Made by a program: the position numbers and the translations under genes. This document shows, one piece after another, positions 25,943-34,432 of a stretch of DNA of 64,000 nt. The notes beneath the pieces are model-generated. The model saw only the letters and a list, made by a program, of their open reading frames with translations, had not been told where the DNA came from and ran no database searches. Source of the DNA: an uncultured Thermanaerothrix sp. (GTDB taxonomy: Bacteria; Chloroflexota; Anaerolineae; Anaerolineales; Anaerolineaceae); assembly GCF_938028735.1 (NCBI RefSeq), contig NZ_CALIMF010000011.1, positions 1-64,000 of the forward strand, written 5' to 3'. Numbering within the stretch: the stretch's first letter is position 1; each line of letters begins with the position of its first letter.

Positions 25943-26140
25943 TTCACCGCAATATAACGCTCACCCGTGGAAGCATTGGGGAACGGTTGGAATGGCTTTG
26001 CCACTCTAGGGCCTCCTATTCCGCCTCGCCGGTAACGGATTACTCAAAAGCTCCACAAAGGCGAATCCTCTCCCTATCCCACAACAGAGTTTGGGGTTAT
26101 ACTTTTAGAAAATTTGTCAGACAATTAAGCGAGGTGGTTT

Positions 26141-27406
26141 ATGGGCACTGAAAAACCAATTGAATGGGTGATCAATGCGCGCGCCCGTGGTGATTTTGAT
26201 CCACAGGTGGTGCAGGCATTGATTCCGTCCGATGTGCCCTGGCGGGCACGGCGTTTTCATCGCCAATTGCCGGGTTACCGCATGAGCCCGTTGGTGGGAC
26301 TGCCTAATCTGGCTGCGCGGCTCGGTCTGGGGGGCATTTGGGTCAAGGATGAGTCGCAGCGCCTGAATCTGCGCTCGTTCAAGGTGCTCGGCGGTTCTTA
26401 CGCGATCTATCAATGGGTACGTCAACGCTTGGGCATTACCGACCGTGAACTCTCTTTCACTGAACTAACCAGCGGCGCTCTGCGCGAGCGCTTGGGGGAG
26501 ATTACCTTTGCCGCAGCAACCGATGGTAACCATGGACGGGGTGTAGCCTGGTCGGCGGCCCAAATGGGCTTTAAGGCGGTCATCTACGTGCATAAACTAA
26601 CTTCGCAGCAACGCATTCAGGCGATCGAGCAGACTGGCGCCAAGGTGGTGGTCATTGACGGCACCTACGACGATGCCGTGCACCAGGTCAATGAGGATGC
26701 CCAGCGCTATGGCTGGGTCGTCATCTCCGACACTGCCTGGGAAGGCTACGAGGATATTCCTAAGTGGGTTATGCAGGGTTACACCACCATGCTCAGCGAA
26801 GCCCAGGAGCAACTGGCTGCGCAGGGATTGAGCAAGCCCACGCATGTTTTCGTCCAGGCTGGCGTAGGCTCTTTAGCAGCGGCAACGTTGGGTTATTACG
26901 CCAACCTGTTTGGGGCCGAGCGCCCGCTTTCGGTGGTAGTGGAACCGACCAAAGCTGCTTGCCTTTATCTTTCGGCAAAAATAGGAGATGGTCAGCCGCA
27001 TAAGTTCGAGGGCGAGTTAGATACGATTATGGCCGGCTTGGCCTGCGGCGAGCCCAATCCGCTGGCTTGGCAAGTGCTGCAGCACATTGCGGATGTCTTC
27101 GCCATGTGCCCCGATTACGTGGCCGCCAAGGGCATGCGGGTCTACGGGGTTCCCCTGCGTGGCGACCCAATGATCATCTCCGGCGAATCTGGCGCGGTGA
27201 CGCTGGGAGCGCTGCTCTTCATCATGGAATACCCCGGTGCACGGGAGTTGCGCGAGTTCCTCGGCCTTGGCCCAGACTCGCAGGTACTACTGATCAACTC
27301 CGAAGGCAACACCTCCCCGGATGACTTCCGCTATGTAATGTGGGAAGGCGGCAATCCCGTGCCAGATGAGTATAAGATCTTCCGCAGTAGTGTGCCTGGG
27401 GGATAA
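26141..27406 (+). CDS. dpaL: Diaminopropionate ammonia-lyase
   Basis: This is a PLP enzyme of fold type II that turns 2,3-diaminopropionate into pyruvate and ammonia. The N-terminus reads ARRFHRQLPGYRMSPLVGLP, followed by IWVKDESQRLNLRSFKVLGG with the Schiff-base lysine K81. ATDGNHGRGVAWSAAQMG and AGVGSLAAATLGYY form the phosphate and substrate loops. The arrangement matches YgeX/DpaL more closely than threonine dehydratase. At 421 residues it is slightly longer than the E. coli enzyme. The gene has its own upstream region; TTATACTT at about 26098 could be a -10 box. Confidence 0.88.
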   Translation: MGTEKPIEWVINARARGDFDPQVVQALIPSDVPWRARRFHRQLPGYRMSPLVGLPNLAARLGLGGIWVKDESQRLNLRSFKVLGGSYAIYQWVRQRLGITDRELSFTELTSGALRERLGEITFAAATDGNHGRGVAWSAAQMGFKAVIYVHKLTSQQRIQAIEQTGAKVVVIDGTYDDAVHQVNEDAQRYGWVVISDTAWEGYEDIPKWVMQGYTTMLSEAQEQLAAQGLSKPTHVFVQAGVGSLAAATLGYYANLFGAERPLSVVVEPTKAACLYLSAKIGDGQPHKFEGELDTIMAGLACGEPNPLAWQVLQHIADVFAMCPDYVAAKGMRVYGVPLRGDPMIISGESGAVTLGALLFIMEYPGARELREFLGLGPDSQVLLINSEGNTSPDDFRYVMWEGGNPVPDEYKIFRSSVPGG

Positions 27407-27557
27407 AGTCCCCACTCACGCTGAAAATCCCCCTACCGCTCACCAATGGTCACGCTTTTCGGCTACAATTGAGATACAATGGGTAAAATTTCAGCCAGCG
27501 CTTTGCGGTGGAGAACGCGCAGCAAAAGCGATGAGAGGGCGAGCGGTATGAAGCGGG

Positions 27558-28118
27558 ATGAGCTTCGCGGTTGAACTTTACTTGGACCCGGCTACCGAGG
27601 TCATCATCCGCCAGGTGTGGGATCGGCTGGCAGATGCCTGGGTAAGTGCCTCCATGCGTGAGAGTGGCTACCGCCCCCATGTATCGCTAGGCGTTAGTGA
27701 AACGCTTGACCTTGAGGGCGCCAGCGCCGCACTCGAGGTGCTAGCCCAACAACAATCGCCTTTTACAATGACGTTTTCGAGCCTGGGCATTTTCCTCAAC
27801 GCTGAGGCGACGGTCTTTTTAGGGGTCACAGTCACGCCAGCCTTGCTCGCTTTTCATAGTGAGTTTCAGACTCGCTTCCAGCCTTACGCGCGGGGCCTGT
27901 GGGGCCACTATCGCGTGGGTGCTTGGGTGCCCCACTGCACGCTGGCTTTCGGCCTGCCTCTGACCCAAGTGCCCGCGGCGGTCGCTATTGCGCAGGAAAT
28001 GACGCTGCCTATTCAAGCCCAGGCGCTTGCCTTAGGCATCACGGCTGTTTCGCCATCCCATAGTGAACTGTTACGCCTTTTCCCCTTGGGTGGCCGGGCC
28101 ATCCTCACCGTTCCATAG
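27558..28118 (+). CDS. 2H phosphoesterase (2'-5' RNA ligase-like)
   Basis: The 186-residue protein has the two catalytic H-x-S/T motifs of the 2H family at about the right spacing: HVS at 41-43 in YRPHVSLG, and HCT at 126-128 in WVPHCTLAFG. These enzymes act on 2',3'-cyclic phosphates or RNA 2'-5' ends; the natural substrate cannot be read from sequence. The start is an ATG with a weak purine-rich site upstream. It lies between dpaL and a coiled-coil membrane protein. Confidence 0.83.
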   Translation: MSFAVELYLDPATEVIIRQVWDRLADAWVSASMRESGYRPHVSLGVSETLDLEGASAALEVLAQQQSPFTMTFSSLGIFLNAEATVFLGVTVTPALLAFHSEFQTRFQPYARGLWGHYRVGAWVPHCTLAFGLPLTQVPAAVAIAQEMTLPIQAQALALGITAVSPSHSELLRLFPLGGRAILTVP

Positions 28119-28152
28119 CCCAGGGAAGTAGATCGAGTATGGGAGGTTAACA

Positions 28153-28983
28153 ATGCGCCAAATATCTCGTCGCGCTACCGGATTAATGCTGGTCAGCACG
28201 GCCATTCTGGGCGTATTAATCAGCCTGGTTGGGGTAACAGGGGTGTGGTGGATGCGCCCGCCATTGACCCGTGCGCTGACCTCGAGCGTGGGGCTGGCAA
28301 TCGGTGCGTTGGAAACCACTTCCCAGGGGTTGACGGTGGTAGCACAGTCCTTAGACCTGGCCGATAATAGTGTTGCCCGCCTGGAAGAGGCCTTTACCAC
28401 GCTGGTCACCTCTCTGGGGGACACGGTCAAGATGTTGGATGCACTGGTAGCGCTGAGCGGACGCGGTTTGCCCATTACGGTACAGGCCGCTCAAACCTCA
28501 TTGCGGGCGGCCCAGGTCAGCGCACAGGTGCTAGAAAGCATGCTGGCTGCGGTGACCTCGATCCCTTTCTTCCCCGGCCCACCCTACAAACCGGAGACAC
28601 CTTTGCACCAAGCCCTGGGAGAAGTGGCCACCAGCCTGGATGGACTGAACGCCTCATTTGCCACCATGGAGACAAGTCTGGAACAGACGGGCAGCAACCT
28701 AGGGCGGATTGAGACCGAGATCCAACGTATGCAAGAAGATATTCAGCACATCCGCGAAAGCCTGCAGGACGCGCGGGCTGTGGTTGGGCAATACCAGGAG
28801 ACAACCGCACGCCTGCTGGAACGCCTGCGATGGCTGGAGGCAAACCTTCCCCGCTTGACCACACTGGCCGCAATTGGCTTTACCATTTTCTTGGTGTGGT
28901 TGGGGTTTAACCAAGTCGGGATATTATTGCAGGGGGTCGAGCTCCTGCGCGCCAGCTCCGCTCCCGAGAACCACAAGTTGTAA
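28153..28983 (+). CDS. Coiled-coil protein with a membrane helix at each end
   Basis: This 276-residue protein has a helix near each end of the chain that should cross the membrane (about 11-34 and 240-262). The long middle part is helical, with many Ala, Leu, Gln and Ser residues in heptad-like order (for example METSLEQTGSNLGRIETEI at about 175-195). This looks like an exported coiled-coil domain held by two membrane anchors. No family is recognised. GGAGG lies before the ATG. It is upstream of the two YlbF-family genes but separated from them by 126 bases. Confidence 0.65.
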   Translation: MRQISRRATGLMLVSTAILGVLISLVGVTGVWWMRPPLTRALTSSVGLAIGALETTSQGLTVVAQSLDLADNSVARLEEAFTTLVTSLGDTVKMLDALVALSGRGLPITVQAAQTSLRAAQVSAQVLESMLAAVTSIPFFPGPPYKPETPLHQALGEVATSLDGLNASFATMETSLEQTGSNLGRIETEIQRMQEDIQHIRESLQDARAVVGQYQETTARLLERLRWLEANLPRLTTLAAIGFTIFLVWLGFNQVGILLQGVELLRASSAPENHKL

Positions 28984-29109
28984 TGCCGAGCCATTCTCAA
29001 TGTCCCCTACAAAAAGTGACATTCCGCACTGGACAACAAGAGCAGGATCATCTAAAATTGTATTCATTCTTTAGAATAAGAAAGTCCTAGGAGTAAAGGT
29101 TCGTTGACC

Positions 29110-29505
29110 ATGGATAAAACCCCTGAAGTGATTCCCGTCAGTGATACCGTGATTCAAGCCCAGGTGCACGCTCTGGCCACATTGATCCAGGAGACAGAGG
29201 CGTATCGGGCGTTTATACAGGCTTACCAAGCGGCGGTGAACGATGCTTCGGTACAGCGTCTAGCGGCTCAAATCCGTGAACACAATCGCGCCCTACAATG
29301 GGCCGAGGGCGATTTTCTAGCGCACCAACAGGCGCTGGAAACGTTACAAGCAGAAATGAACGCCCTTCCGCTCATGCAGACCTACCGCCAGGCCGAGGCC
29401 GAGCTGGTGCGACTGTTTACCGCTGTGGATCAGGAGATTAGTGCAGCGCTGGGGTTGCCGTTCGCCCGCAACGCCCGCCGCAGTGGATGTGCATGTGGCC
29501 GCTAA
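29110..29505 (+). CDS. YlbF/YmcA (RicF/RicA)-family protein 1
   Basis: The 131-residue helical protein fits the YlbF/YmcA family, whose Bacillus members form the Ric complex that controls RNA processing and development. The core reads TEAYRAFIQAYQAAVNDASVQRL ahead of a second long helix, with QTYRQAEAELVRLFTAVDQEI near the end. The tail SGCACGR carries two cysteines (C127, C129); Ric proteins use cysteines to bind iron-sulfur clusters. ATG 29110 is preceded by AAAGG; a TTG two codons earlier is possible. A second family member follows. Confidence 0.78.
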   Translation: MDKTPEVIPVSDTVIQAQVHALATLIQETEAYRAFIQAYQAAVNDASVQRLAAQIREHNRALQWAEGDFLAHQQALETLQAEMNALPLMQTYRQAEAELVRLFTAVDQEISAALGLPFARNARRSGCACGR

Positions 29506-29531
29506 GCGCATCGGAGAGGAGAGACGAGAAA

Positions 29532-29909
29532 ATGTTAAGTCCAGAATTAACCGCTACCGCACGAGCACTTGGGGAAAGCCTACGTCAGCACCCGCTGGTG
29601 CAGGCCTATCATGAGGCTGTGGCACGCTATGAAGCCGATCACGAGGCCGTTGATCTCGAACGCCGCCTGTATACCCTTTACGCCGATCTGGTGCGCCGCC
29701 AGGAAGAGGGTGAAACCCTCGCGCGCGCCGAGGTGCAATTCTTCAACGATCTCAAACAGCGGGTTTTTCAGCACCCCAGCATCCGAGCGCGCGAAGAAGC
29801 CCTAGCCGCACTCAGGCCTTACCTCGCAACCATTGCTGACGAGTTGACCTCACGCTTGGGTGTAGATTACACGGCGGTCGTCCTCGCGGCGGGGGATGAA
29901 TCGGACTAA
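29532..29909 (+). CDS. YlbF/YmcA-family protein 2
   Basis: A 125-residue helical protein and a distant paralogue of the gene just upstream. The pattern ALGESLRQHPLVQAYHEAVARYEAD, a middle helix, and FNDLKQRVFQHPSIRAREEAL match the YlbF family. It lacks the C-terminal cysteine pair of its neighbour. The start is the ATG at 29532 after a purine-rich GGAGAGGAGAG site; the longer in-frame GTG version would overlap the preceding gene. The two could form a hetero-complex as RicA and RicF do. Confidence 0.75.
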   Translation: MLSPELTATARALGESLRQHPLVQAYHEAVARYEADHEAVDLERRLYTLYADLVRRQEEGETLARAEVQFFNDLKQRVFQHPSIRAREEALAALRPYLATIADELTSRLGVDYTAVVLAAGDESD

Positions 29910-29947
29910 CATTGCCTTGCCTAAGGAACCACGGAAAGGGTATGCTG

Positions 29948-30223
29948 ATGCTGGATGTGAAAGTCTTAGGACCGGGATGCGCTAAATGTTACGCTCTCGA
30001 GCGCGCGGCGCGAGGCGCGTTGGAGCAATTGCTCCAAGAACAGCCTAGTCTAAACGTGCGCTTTGAGCACATCGAAGACCTGTTGGCAATAGAGCAGTAT
30101 CCGGTGCTGTTCACCCCAGCTCTGGTGGTGAATGAAAAGGTGGTTTGTGCTGGACGGGTGCCGAAACGAGAAGAGATTCTCACCTGGTACCGCCAAGCAT
30201 TGGGTGTCCCAAGCGGAAACTGA
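29948..30223 (+). CDS. Small thioredoxin-like disulfide protein (TM0996 type)
   Basis: A 91-residue thioredoxin-fold protein with the redox motif CAKC at C11 and C14 right after the first strand (VKVLGPGCAKC) and the cis-Pro in LFTPALVV. These are features of the TM0996/MTH895 small redox-active disulfide family. The partner is unknown. I chose the ATG at 29948 because AAAGGG lies 7 bases upstream; an ATG two codons earlier is too close to that site. It follows the two YlbF-family genes, which may be redox-sensitive iron-sulfur proteins. Confidence 0.85.
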   Translation: MLDVKVLGPGCAKCYALERAARGALEQLLQEQPSLNVRFEHIEDLLAIEQYPVLFTPALVVNEKVVCAGRVPKREEILTWYRQALGVPSGN

Positions 30224-30224
30224 G

Positions 30225-30230
30225 TACAAT
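30225..30230 (+). promoter_or_regulatory. -10 box of a probably leaderless lipoprotein transcript
   Basis: TACAAT ends 6 bases before the GTG start at 30237. The -35 region is weak (TTGGGT at about 30200). Only AGGGG lies between them, too close to the GTG to act as a normal ribosome binding site. Confidence 0.4.
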
Positions 30231-30236
30231 AGGGGT

Positions 30237-30866
30237 GTGCGTCATTTGTTTCTGACCCTACTCTGGGTGCTTTTAGGGGTTGGGTGTACAGTTGCCACCC
30301 CCATTTCCCCCCTTGCCAGCCCGACCACCCTTCCGCCAACCCCGACGGCTATACCTTCGCCCACCTCAAGCCCTACCTTGTGGCGACCAGCCCCAACGCG
30401 AACACCCCAGTTTGCGCCACCCCCAACTGCCGGCACCTTGGAACGGGGCGATTTAATATCGGTGGTACGTGCTCTGCGCTACGCCCTGGAGGCCAATCAC
30501 CCTGAGCGGCTGAGTGACCTGATCGGCACCGAAGGAGCGGCGTTCGTACCGTTCGCCGTCGGAGCCCGGCCGCCGGGGTATAACAATAGTGAGGAGGTGG
30601 TAGCTGCCGTGACCCCTGCGTTGGCGATCCGTCGCCCCACTTGCCACGGCTACAATCCCCAGTACGGCGAGAGCCCCGCCAAAGCCTTGGTCGTCTTTGA
30701 GGATTTGGCGTTGGATTGGGAAGGGCTACACCTCAGCGGGCAAGATGCTGTAGCAAGCGGATTCGTCTTCTACCGTCGCGCCACGGGTTGGGAGCTCACC
30801 TTTATCGTCCCTTTGCCGGCGTGGGCGTGGGATGAACTGCAAGCCACCCTGCAACCCTGCCCGTGA
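30237..30866 (+). CDS. Lipoprotein with Thr-Pro stalk, unknown function
   Basis: The product (209 residues from GTG) has a lipobox LLGVGC with C17. A Pro/Thr/Ser-rich stalk of about 60 residues follows, then a folded domain of about 130 residues starting LERGDLISVVRALRYALEANH. Two cysteines in that domain (in RRPTCHGYN and at the C-terminus LQPCP) may form a disulfide. No family is recognised, though the size and layout recall NTF2-like domains. A TTG at 30246 is an alternative start. It overlaps no neighbour and ends 8 bases from the convergent dehydrogenase gene. Confidence 0.65.
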   Translation: MRHLFLTLLWVLLGVGCTVATPISPLASPTTLPPTPTAIPSPTSSPTLWRPAPTRTPQFAPPPTAGTLERGDLISVVRALRYALEANHPERLSDLIGTEGAAFVPFAVGARPPGYNNSEEVVAAVTPALAIRRPTCHGYNPQYGESPAKALVVFEDLALDWEGLHLSGQDAVASGFVFYRRATGWELTFIVPLPAWAWDELQATLQPCP

Positions 30867-30874
30867 GAGGCTGT

Positions 30875-32146
30875 TCAGGGCACGGGAATGACGCGGTAGA
30901 CGCGCATGCCTTTATCATCGGAGACATACATGGCGCCCTCGGGCCCAAAGATAACATCGGCCGGGCGGCCATAAGTTGCGGCATCCCCACAGGGCTTGCC
31001 GGGTGCTCGGAAGCCAGTCACAAACGGCTCAGCGGCAATGGGTTGCCCAGCTGCGTCCAGCAAGATGCGTTCTACCTTACAATCGCGGATATTGGCTGAA
31101 GTGGTGTTCCAGGAGCCATGGTAGGCCACATACAGGCTCTGGCGGTAAGCGGGCGGAAAGAGCGCGCCCTCACCCAGGGTCGTGCCCAGGGGGGCACTGT
31201 GGGCGGGGGCGGTGAAGCGTGCTGCAACAGCCTGAGCGCAATCAAGGCCGCTCGGTAACGCCAAGCGTTCATCGCGCACTTCTGGCCCGCTCACCGCTCC
31301 CACATCGGGTGTGTAGCAATAAGGCCAGCCGTGCCAGGCCCCACGCTGCACCGGGATGACGATTTCTTCCGGGGGCAGGTCATCACCCAGCCCATCGCTG
31401 CCGTTATGGTCAGCCCATAACACGCCGTCAGGCGTCCACAGAAAATCCACGCTGTTACGCAACCCCCACGCCCACAGTGGGTGACGCCGCGAGTCGGGGT
31501 CGGTGGCAAAAGGATTGTCGTCGGGGATGGTACCATCCGGGTTAAAGCGCAGGATGGCCGCCCGACGCGGATCCTCTTCCTCGCACACGTTACAACTGGA
31601 ACCCACACTGACATAGAGTTTTTCATCCGGGCCAAAGTGCAGGGTGCGGCTGGCATGCCCCACGGGTGGTGGAATGTTATCGGTCACCTGTTCGCGCGTT
31701 TCCAAACGCCCATCGCCATCCCCATCGCGCAGGCGCTCGATACGATCTCCCTCAGCAACATAAAGCCACCCGGCGTGCCATTCCAGACCATGGGGCAGGT
31801 ATAACCCGCTGGCAACAATCTCGGTGGCGTCGGCACGCCCATCGCCATTGCGGTCGGGCAAACGGGCGATCTGGCCGCTGTTCATCAGGCTGATGTAAAG
31901 CCAGCCATCCGGCCCAAACGCCATGAAGCGCGGGCGGGTGGGAAGACCCTCGGCGAAAATGCGGATGGCAAACCCAGGGGGCACTTGAAGACGTTGCGCC
32001 GCCTCGTCTTCAGGTGGTAAAGCCAAGCCCTTGCCAATTAGCGGGAGGTAGAGCGTGGTTCCTCCCCCGCTTTGCGCGGTGACGCTGCCGCTTAGCACCC
32101 CCCACCAGACACTCACCAAAATCCCGATCACCCACCACCGTCCCAT
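30875..32146 (-). CDS. Exported glucose/sorbosone dehydrogenase-like beta-propeller
   Basis: A 423-residue protein with a Sec signal peptide (about 1-25) and a six-bladed propeller of the GSDH/sorbosone dehydrogenase family. Typical blade motifs are FRIFAEGL-like GFAIRIFAEGL, GPDGWLYISL, RDGDGDGRLETREQV, HASRTLHFGPDEKLYVSVGSSC, GAWHGWPYC and a closing GPEGAMYVSDDKGMRVYRV. Relatives use PQQ to oxidise sugars outside the membrane, though many members have unknown substrates. No PQQ biosynthesis gene is in the window. GGAGG precedes the ATG. Confidence 0.82.
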   Translation of the reverse strand: MGRWWVIGILVSVWWGVLSGSVTAQSGGGTTLYLPLIGKGLALPPEDEAAQRLQVPPGFAIRIFAEGLPTRPRFMAFGPDGWLYISLMNSGQIARLPDRNGDGRADATEIVASGLYLPHGLEWHAGWLYVAEGDRIERLRDGDGDGRLETREQVTDNIPPPVGHASRTLHFGPDEKLYVSVGSSCNVCEEEDPRRAAILRFNPDGTIPDDNPFATDPDSRRHPLWAWGLRNSVDFLWTPDGVLWADHNGSDGLGDDLPPEEIVIPVQRGAWHGWPYCYTPDVGAVSGPEVRDERLALPSGLDCAQAVAARFTAPAHSAPLGTTLGEGALFPPAYRQSLYVAYHGSWNTTSANIRDCKVERILLDAAGQPIAAEPFVTGFRAPGKPCGDAATYGRPADVIFGPEGAMYVSDDKGMRVYRVIPVP

Positions 32147-32189
32147 GCCCTACCTCCACCGCAAACCGTCACCGACCATAAGACGCAAG

Positions 32190-32221
32190 CCCCGCTGCAC
32201 GGGGTTACGCGATTTATTATA
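32190..32221 (-). promoter_or_regulatory. -10 box and leader hairpin of the sorbosone-dehydrogenase-like gene
   Basis: On the minus strand TATAAT (32221-32216) lies about 70 bases before the ATG. The leader contains a small CCCCG-CTGCA-CGGGG hairpin at 32190-32204. The -35 region is poor. Confidence 0.35.
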
Positions 32222-32245
32222 TCCGTTTTATCTTAAAATAAGGGG

Positions 32246-33187
32246 TTAGGGTTGCGCCTGCAACATGGCCAGGCGGTCGGCCAGGTTAACCAAATCCTGC
32301 CACCCCCAATTGTGCCCGCTTTTGAGCGGGTATTCGCCGTGCAAGGCCGTGCGCCATTCCTCGGGGATGGCCTCCACGCCATAGAGGGCACCGGCCAGGG
32401 CGCCAGTGACAGCACCGGCGGTATCGGCATCTGCCCCCAAGTTGACCGCCTGGATGAGAGCTTCTTCAAAGGTATGGCTATTGAACAGGCTCCACACCGC
32501 TGTTTCCAACGTGTGACGCACCCATCCGGTGTTGCGCAGTTCTTCGCGTCGCCGTCGTGGCGCCAAGCGGATAGCATGCGCCAGCCCCGCCGGCAAGGGG
32601 GACGCCTGTACAAAAGCCGTCTCCAGGGCGGCTTCCAGGTTGGCACCGGCAACGAGTCGCGCCAGCAGCGTATTGAGAAACACGCACGCCGCCACACATT
32701 CGGCATGGCGGTGGGTGACCCGGCACTGAAGGACACTGGCTTGGCGCAGGGCCTCCAGATCGCGCCAGAAGGCCAGCGCCACCGGCCAAGAGCGCATCAA
32801 AGCCCCATTGCCTGCGCTCTCGGGGCGTTCGCGAAAAACGGCTTCGGCAGCTTCTTCCCAGGACTCGCCTGCCGCCAAGCGACTGAGCACCGCCTGCGTG
32901 TGCACGCCCACATCAGGGGGCTCACTACAATACCACTCGGCAAAGCGTTGGGCCAGGTCATCCGGATCCAGGTAGCCACGTTCCAGCAAGGTGGCCGCCA
33001 CGGCTAAGGCCAATTCGGTGTCATCGGTAAAGTGCCCGGCGGGCAGCCGCCCAGGGCGCATGGACCGAATTAGCGCACGCGGATGGGAAGCAAGCCCAAA
33101 TTCCAATGGCATGCCCAATGCATCACCCACCGCGGCGCCCACAGCGACCCCACGCCAGCGCGATCGTTCACGTCCTTCTTCGCCCAT
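32246..33187 (-). CDS. ADP-ribosylglycohydrolase family protein
   Basis: A 313-residue all-helical enzyme of the ADP-ribosylhydrolase/DraG group. The metal-binding motifs are present: GAAVGDALGMPLEFG at about 18-32, FTDDTEL at 53-59, and GADADTAGAVTGALAGA at about 258-274. Such proteins remove ADP-ribose from proteins or nucleic acids using two Mg/Mn ions. No ADP-ribosyltransferase partner is visible. AGAGG lies upstream. It is 51 bases downstream of the second glycosyltransferase and may end that operon. Confidence 0.9.
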   Translation of the reverse strand: MGEEGRERSRWRGVAVGAAVGDALGMPLEFGLASHPRALIRSMRPGRLPAGHFTDDTELALAVAATLLERGYLDPDDLAQRFAEWYCSEPPDVGVHTQAVLSRLAAGESWEEAAEAVFRERPESAGNGALMRSWPVALAFWRDLEALRQASVLQCRVTHRHAECVAACVFLNTLLARLVAGANLEAALETAFVQASPLPAGLAHAIRLAPRRRREELRNTGWVRHTLETAVWSLFNSHTFEEALIQAVNLGADADTAGAVTGALAGALYGVEAIPEEWRTALHGEYPLKSGHNWGWQDLVNLADRLAMLQAQP

Positions 33188-33238
33188 GAAAACCTCTTAA
33201 TGAGACCCATATAAATAAAGATGGGAACGAGGGTGATT

Positions 33239-34432
33239 CTAACCGGAATCGCAGAATTGAGGGAAAAATTCTTGCATCTGACGGCGCACTTGATTTACCT
33301 CAGCACGCTCGCGAATCAATGCCCGGTTGATCTCAGCGGCGTGCTGGCGCAGGTCTGGCATTTCCAGCGCCAGGACAAGGGCCTCGGCAATGCTTTGCGG
33401 GCGGCGCCAATCCACCAGCAGGCCGTTGACCCCCGGCGTCACCCATTCCCGCAGACTCTGCAGATCTCCCAGAACCGGGAAGCAGCCCCACGCCATGGCC
33501 TCCAACAGAGTATTCGGGGTTCCATCGTGCGTTGCCAGCGAGATCATCACCGGCGCCCGCGCGAAGAGATCCCACAGTTGACCCTGCGGCAAAGTGGGCA
33601 AGAGCACTACCGTCTCATCCAGGCGCAGGCGGCGCACCCACGTTTCGGCCTGGGGTTGGCCAGCCATACCTGGGCACAGGAAACGCACCTCAGGCAAGCG
33701 CTCACGCACGAGCGGAATGACCTGGAAAAACACATCGCTTAGCACGTACTGGCGGATGCCACGGGGATTGAGTACCCAGCGTGCTTCGTCACCCTCCAGA
33801 CGCGTCGCCCAGGGCTCCCCCAGCCGGGTACGCAGGGTCGGCAGGCGCTCCAGATCCAACCCGCCATTGCCCGGCACCACTAGGGACGGCTTGCCTGAAT
33901 CAAATCCCCACCAGTAGGCCAGATCACGATCCCGGCGACAATCGGTCATGAGCGCCGCCGCCCGGCGCAGGGCACGCCGGGTCAGGCGCGCCATCCAGGG
34001 AGAGCCGCGCGCGTGCAGGGTCAGGTCATTGCCCCAAATGGAGAGCACCAGCGGCGCTTCTGGAGGGGCATAAGTAGCCAGCATCCCTTCGTAGGGAATG
34101 CGCAGGGCGTGGATGACTTCCGGCTGCAAGCGGTGCACCAGTTGGCGCAGGCGCGGCGCATATACTCCCAACGTTAGTGGGCCTAGCCAGTAGCGTAGCC
34201 TTTGCAACGGTTGGCGCAAGTGTTTGCGGAAGGCGGCACGCCCCTGGCCAGTCGGTGAAACCCCGCCGGCGGCGCCAAATGCTACCGGCAGCACCTCAAA
34301 GTGCTCTACCTCGGCGGGCGCGGAGCAAGGATAAGTGGACACCAGTGTTAGGCGCCATCCCAATGGACGCAACATCCTCAGCCAAGCGCGGGTGATCGGA
34401 CTACGGCCATCGGCAATGAGCATCAGGTGCAT
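33239..34432 (-). CDS. Group 1 (GT4-type) glycosyltransferase
   Basis: A 397-residue GT-B glycosyltransferase. The N-terminal half holds HALRIPYEGMLATYAP and LSIWGNDL. The C-terminal donor-binding half has VLNPRGIRQYV, VRFLCPGMAGQP, and the E-x7-E-like region LATHDGTPNTLLEAMAWGCFPV. It is probably used in making a surface polysaccharide or glycolipid. Its start overlaps the end of the preceding glycosyltransferase by 10 bases, so the two are translated together. Confidence 0.85.
   Translation of the reverse strand: MHLMLIADGRSPITRAWLRMLRPLGWRLTLVSTYPCSAPAEVEHFEVLPVAFGAAGGVSPTGQGRAAFRKHLRQPLQRLRYWLGPLTLGVYAPRLRQLVHRLQPEVIHALRIPYEGMLATYAPPEAPLVLSIWGNDLTLHARGSPWMARLTRRALRRAAALMTDCRRDRDLAYWWGFDSGKPSLVVPGNGGLDLERLPTLRTRLGEPWATRLEGDEARWVLNPRGIRQYVLSDVFFQVIPLVRERLPEVRFLCPGMAGQPQAETWVRRLRLDETVVLLPTLPQGQLWDLFARAPVMISLATHDGTPNTLLEAMAWGCFPVLGDLQSLREWVTPGVNGLLVDWRRPQSIAEALVLALEMPDLRQHAAEINRALIRERAEVNQVRRQMQEFFPQFCDSG

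Noticed and set aside
25943-26140. Possible tRNA or small RNA between crtB and dpaL
   Set aside because: No T-loop GTTCRA box, acceptor pairing or strong hairpin with T tract was found.
29058-29077. TTGTAT...TAGAAT promoter before the first YlbF gene
   Set aside because: The spacer is only 8 bases; the TCTAAA/TTTAGA inverted repeat around it is weak evidence by itself.
32252-33007. Open frame of 251 codons on the plus strand
   Set aside because: It is the mirror of the ADP-ribosylglycohydrolase, whose metal motifs are all in the minus-strand frame.
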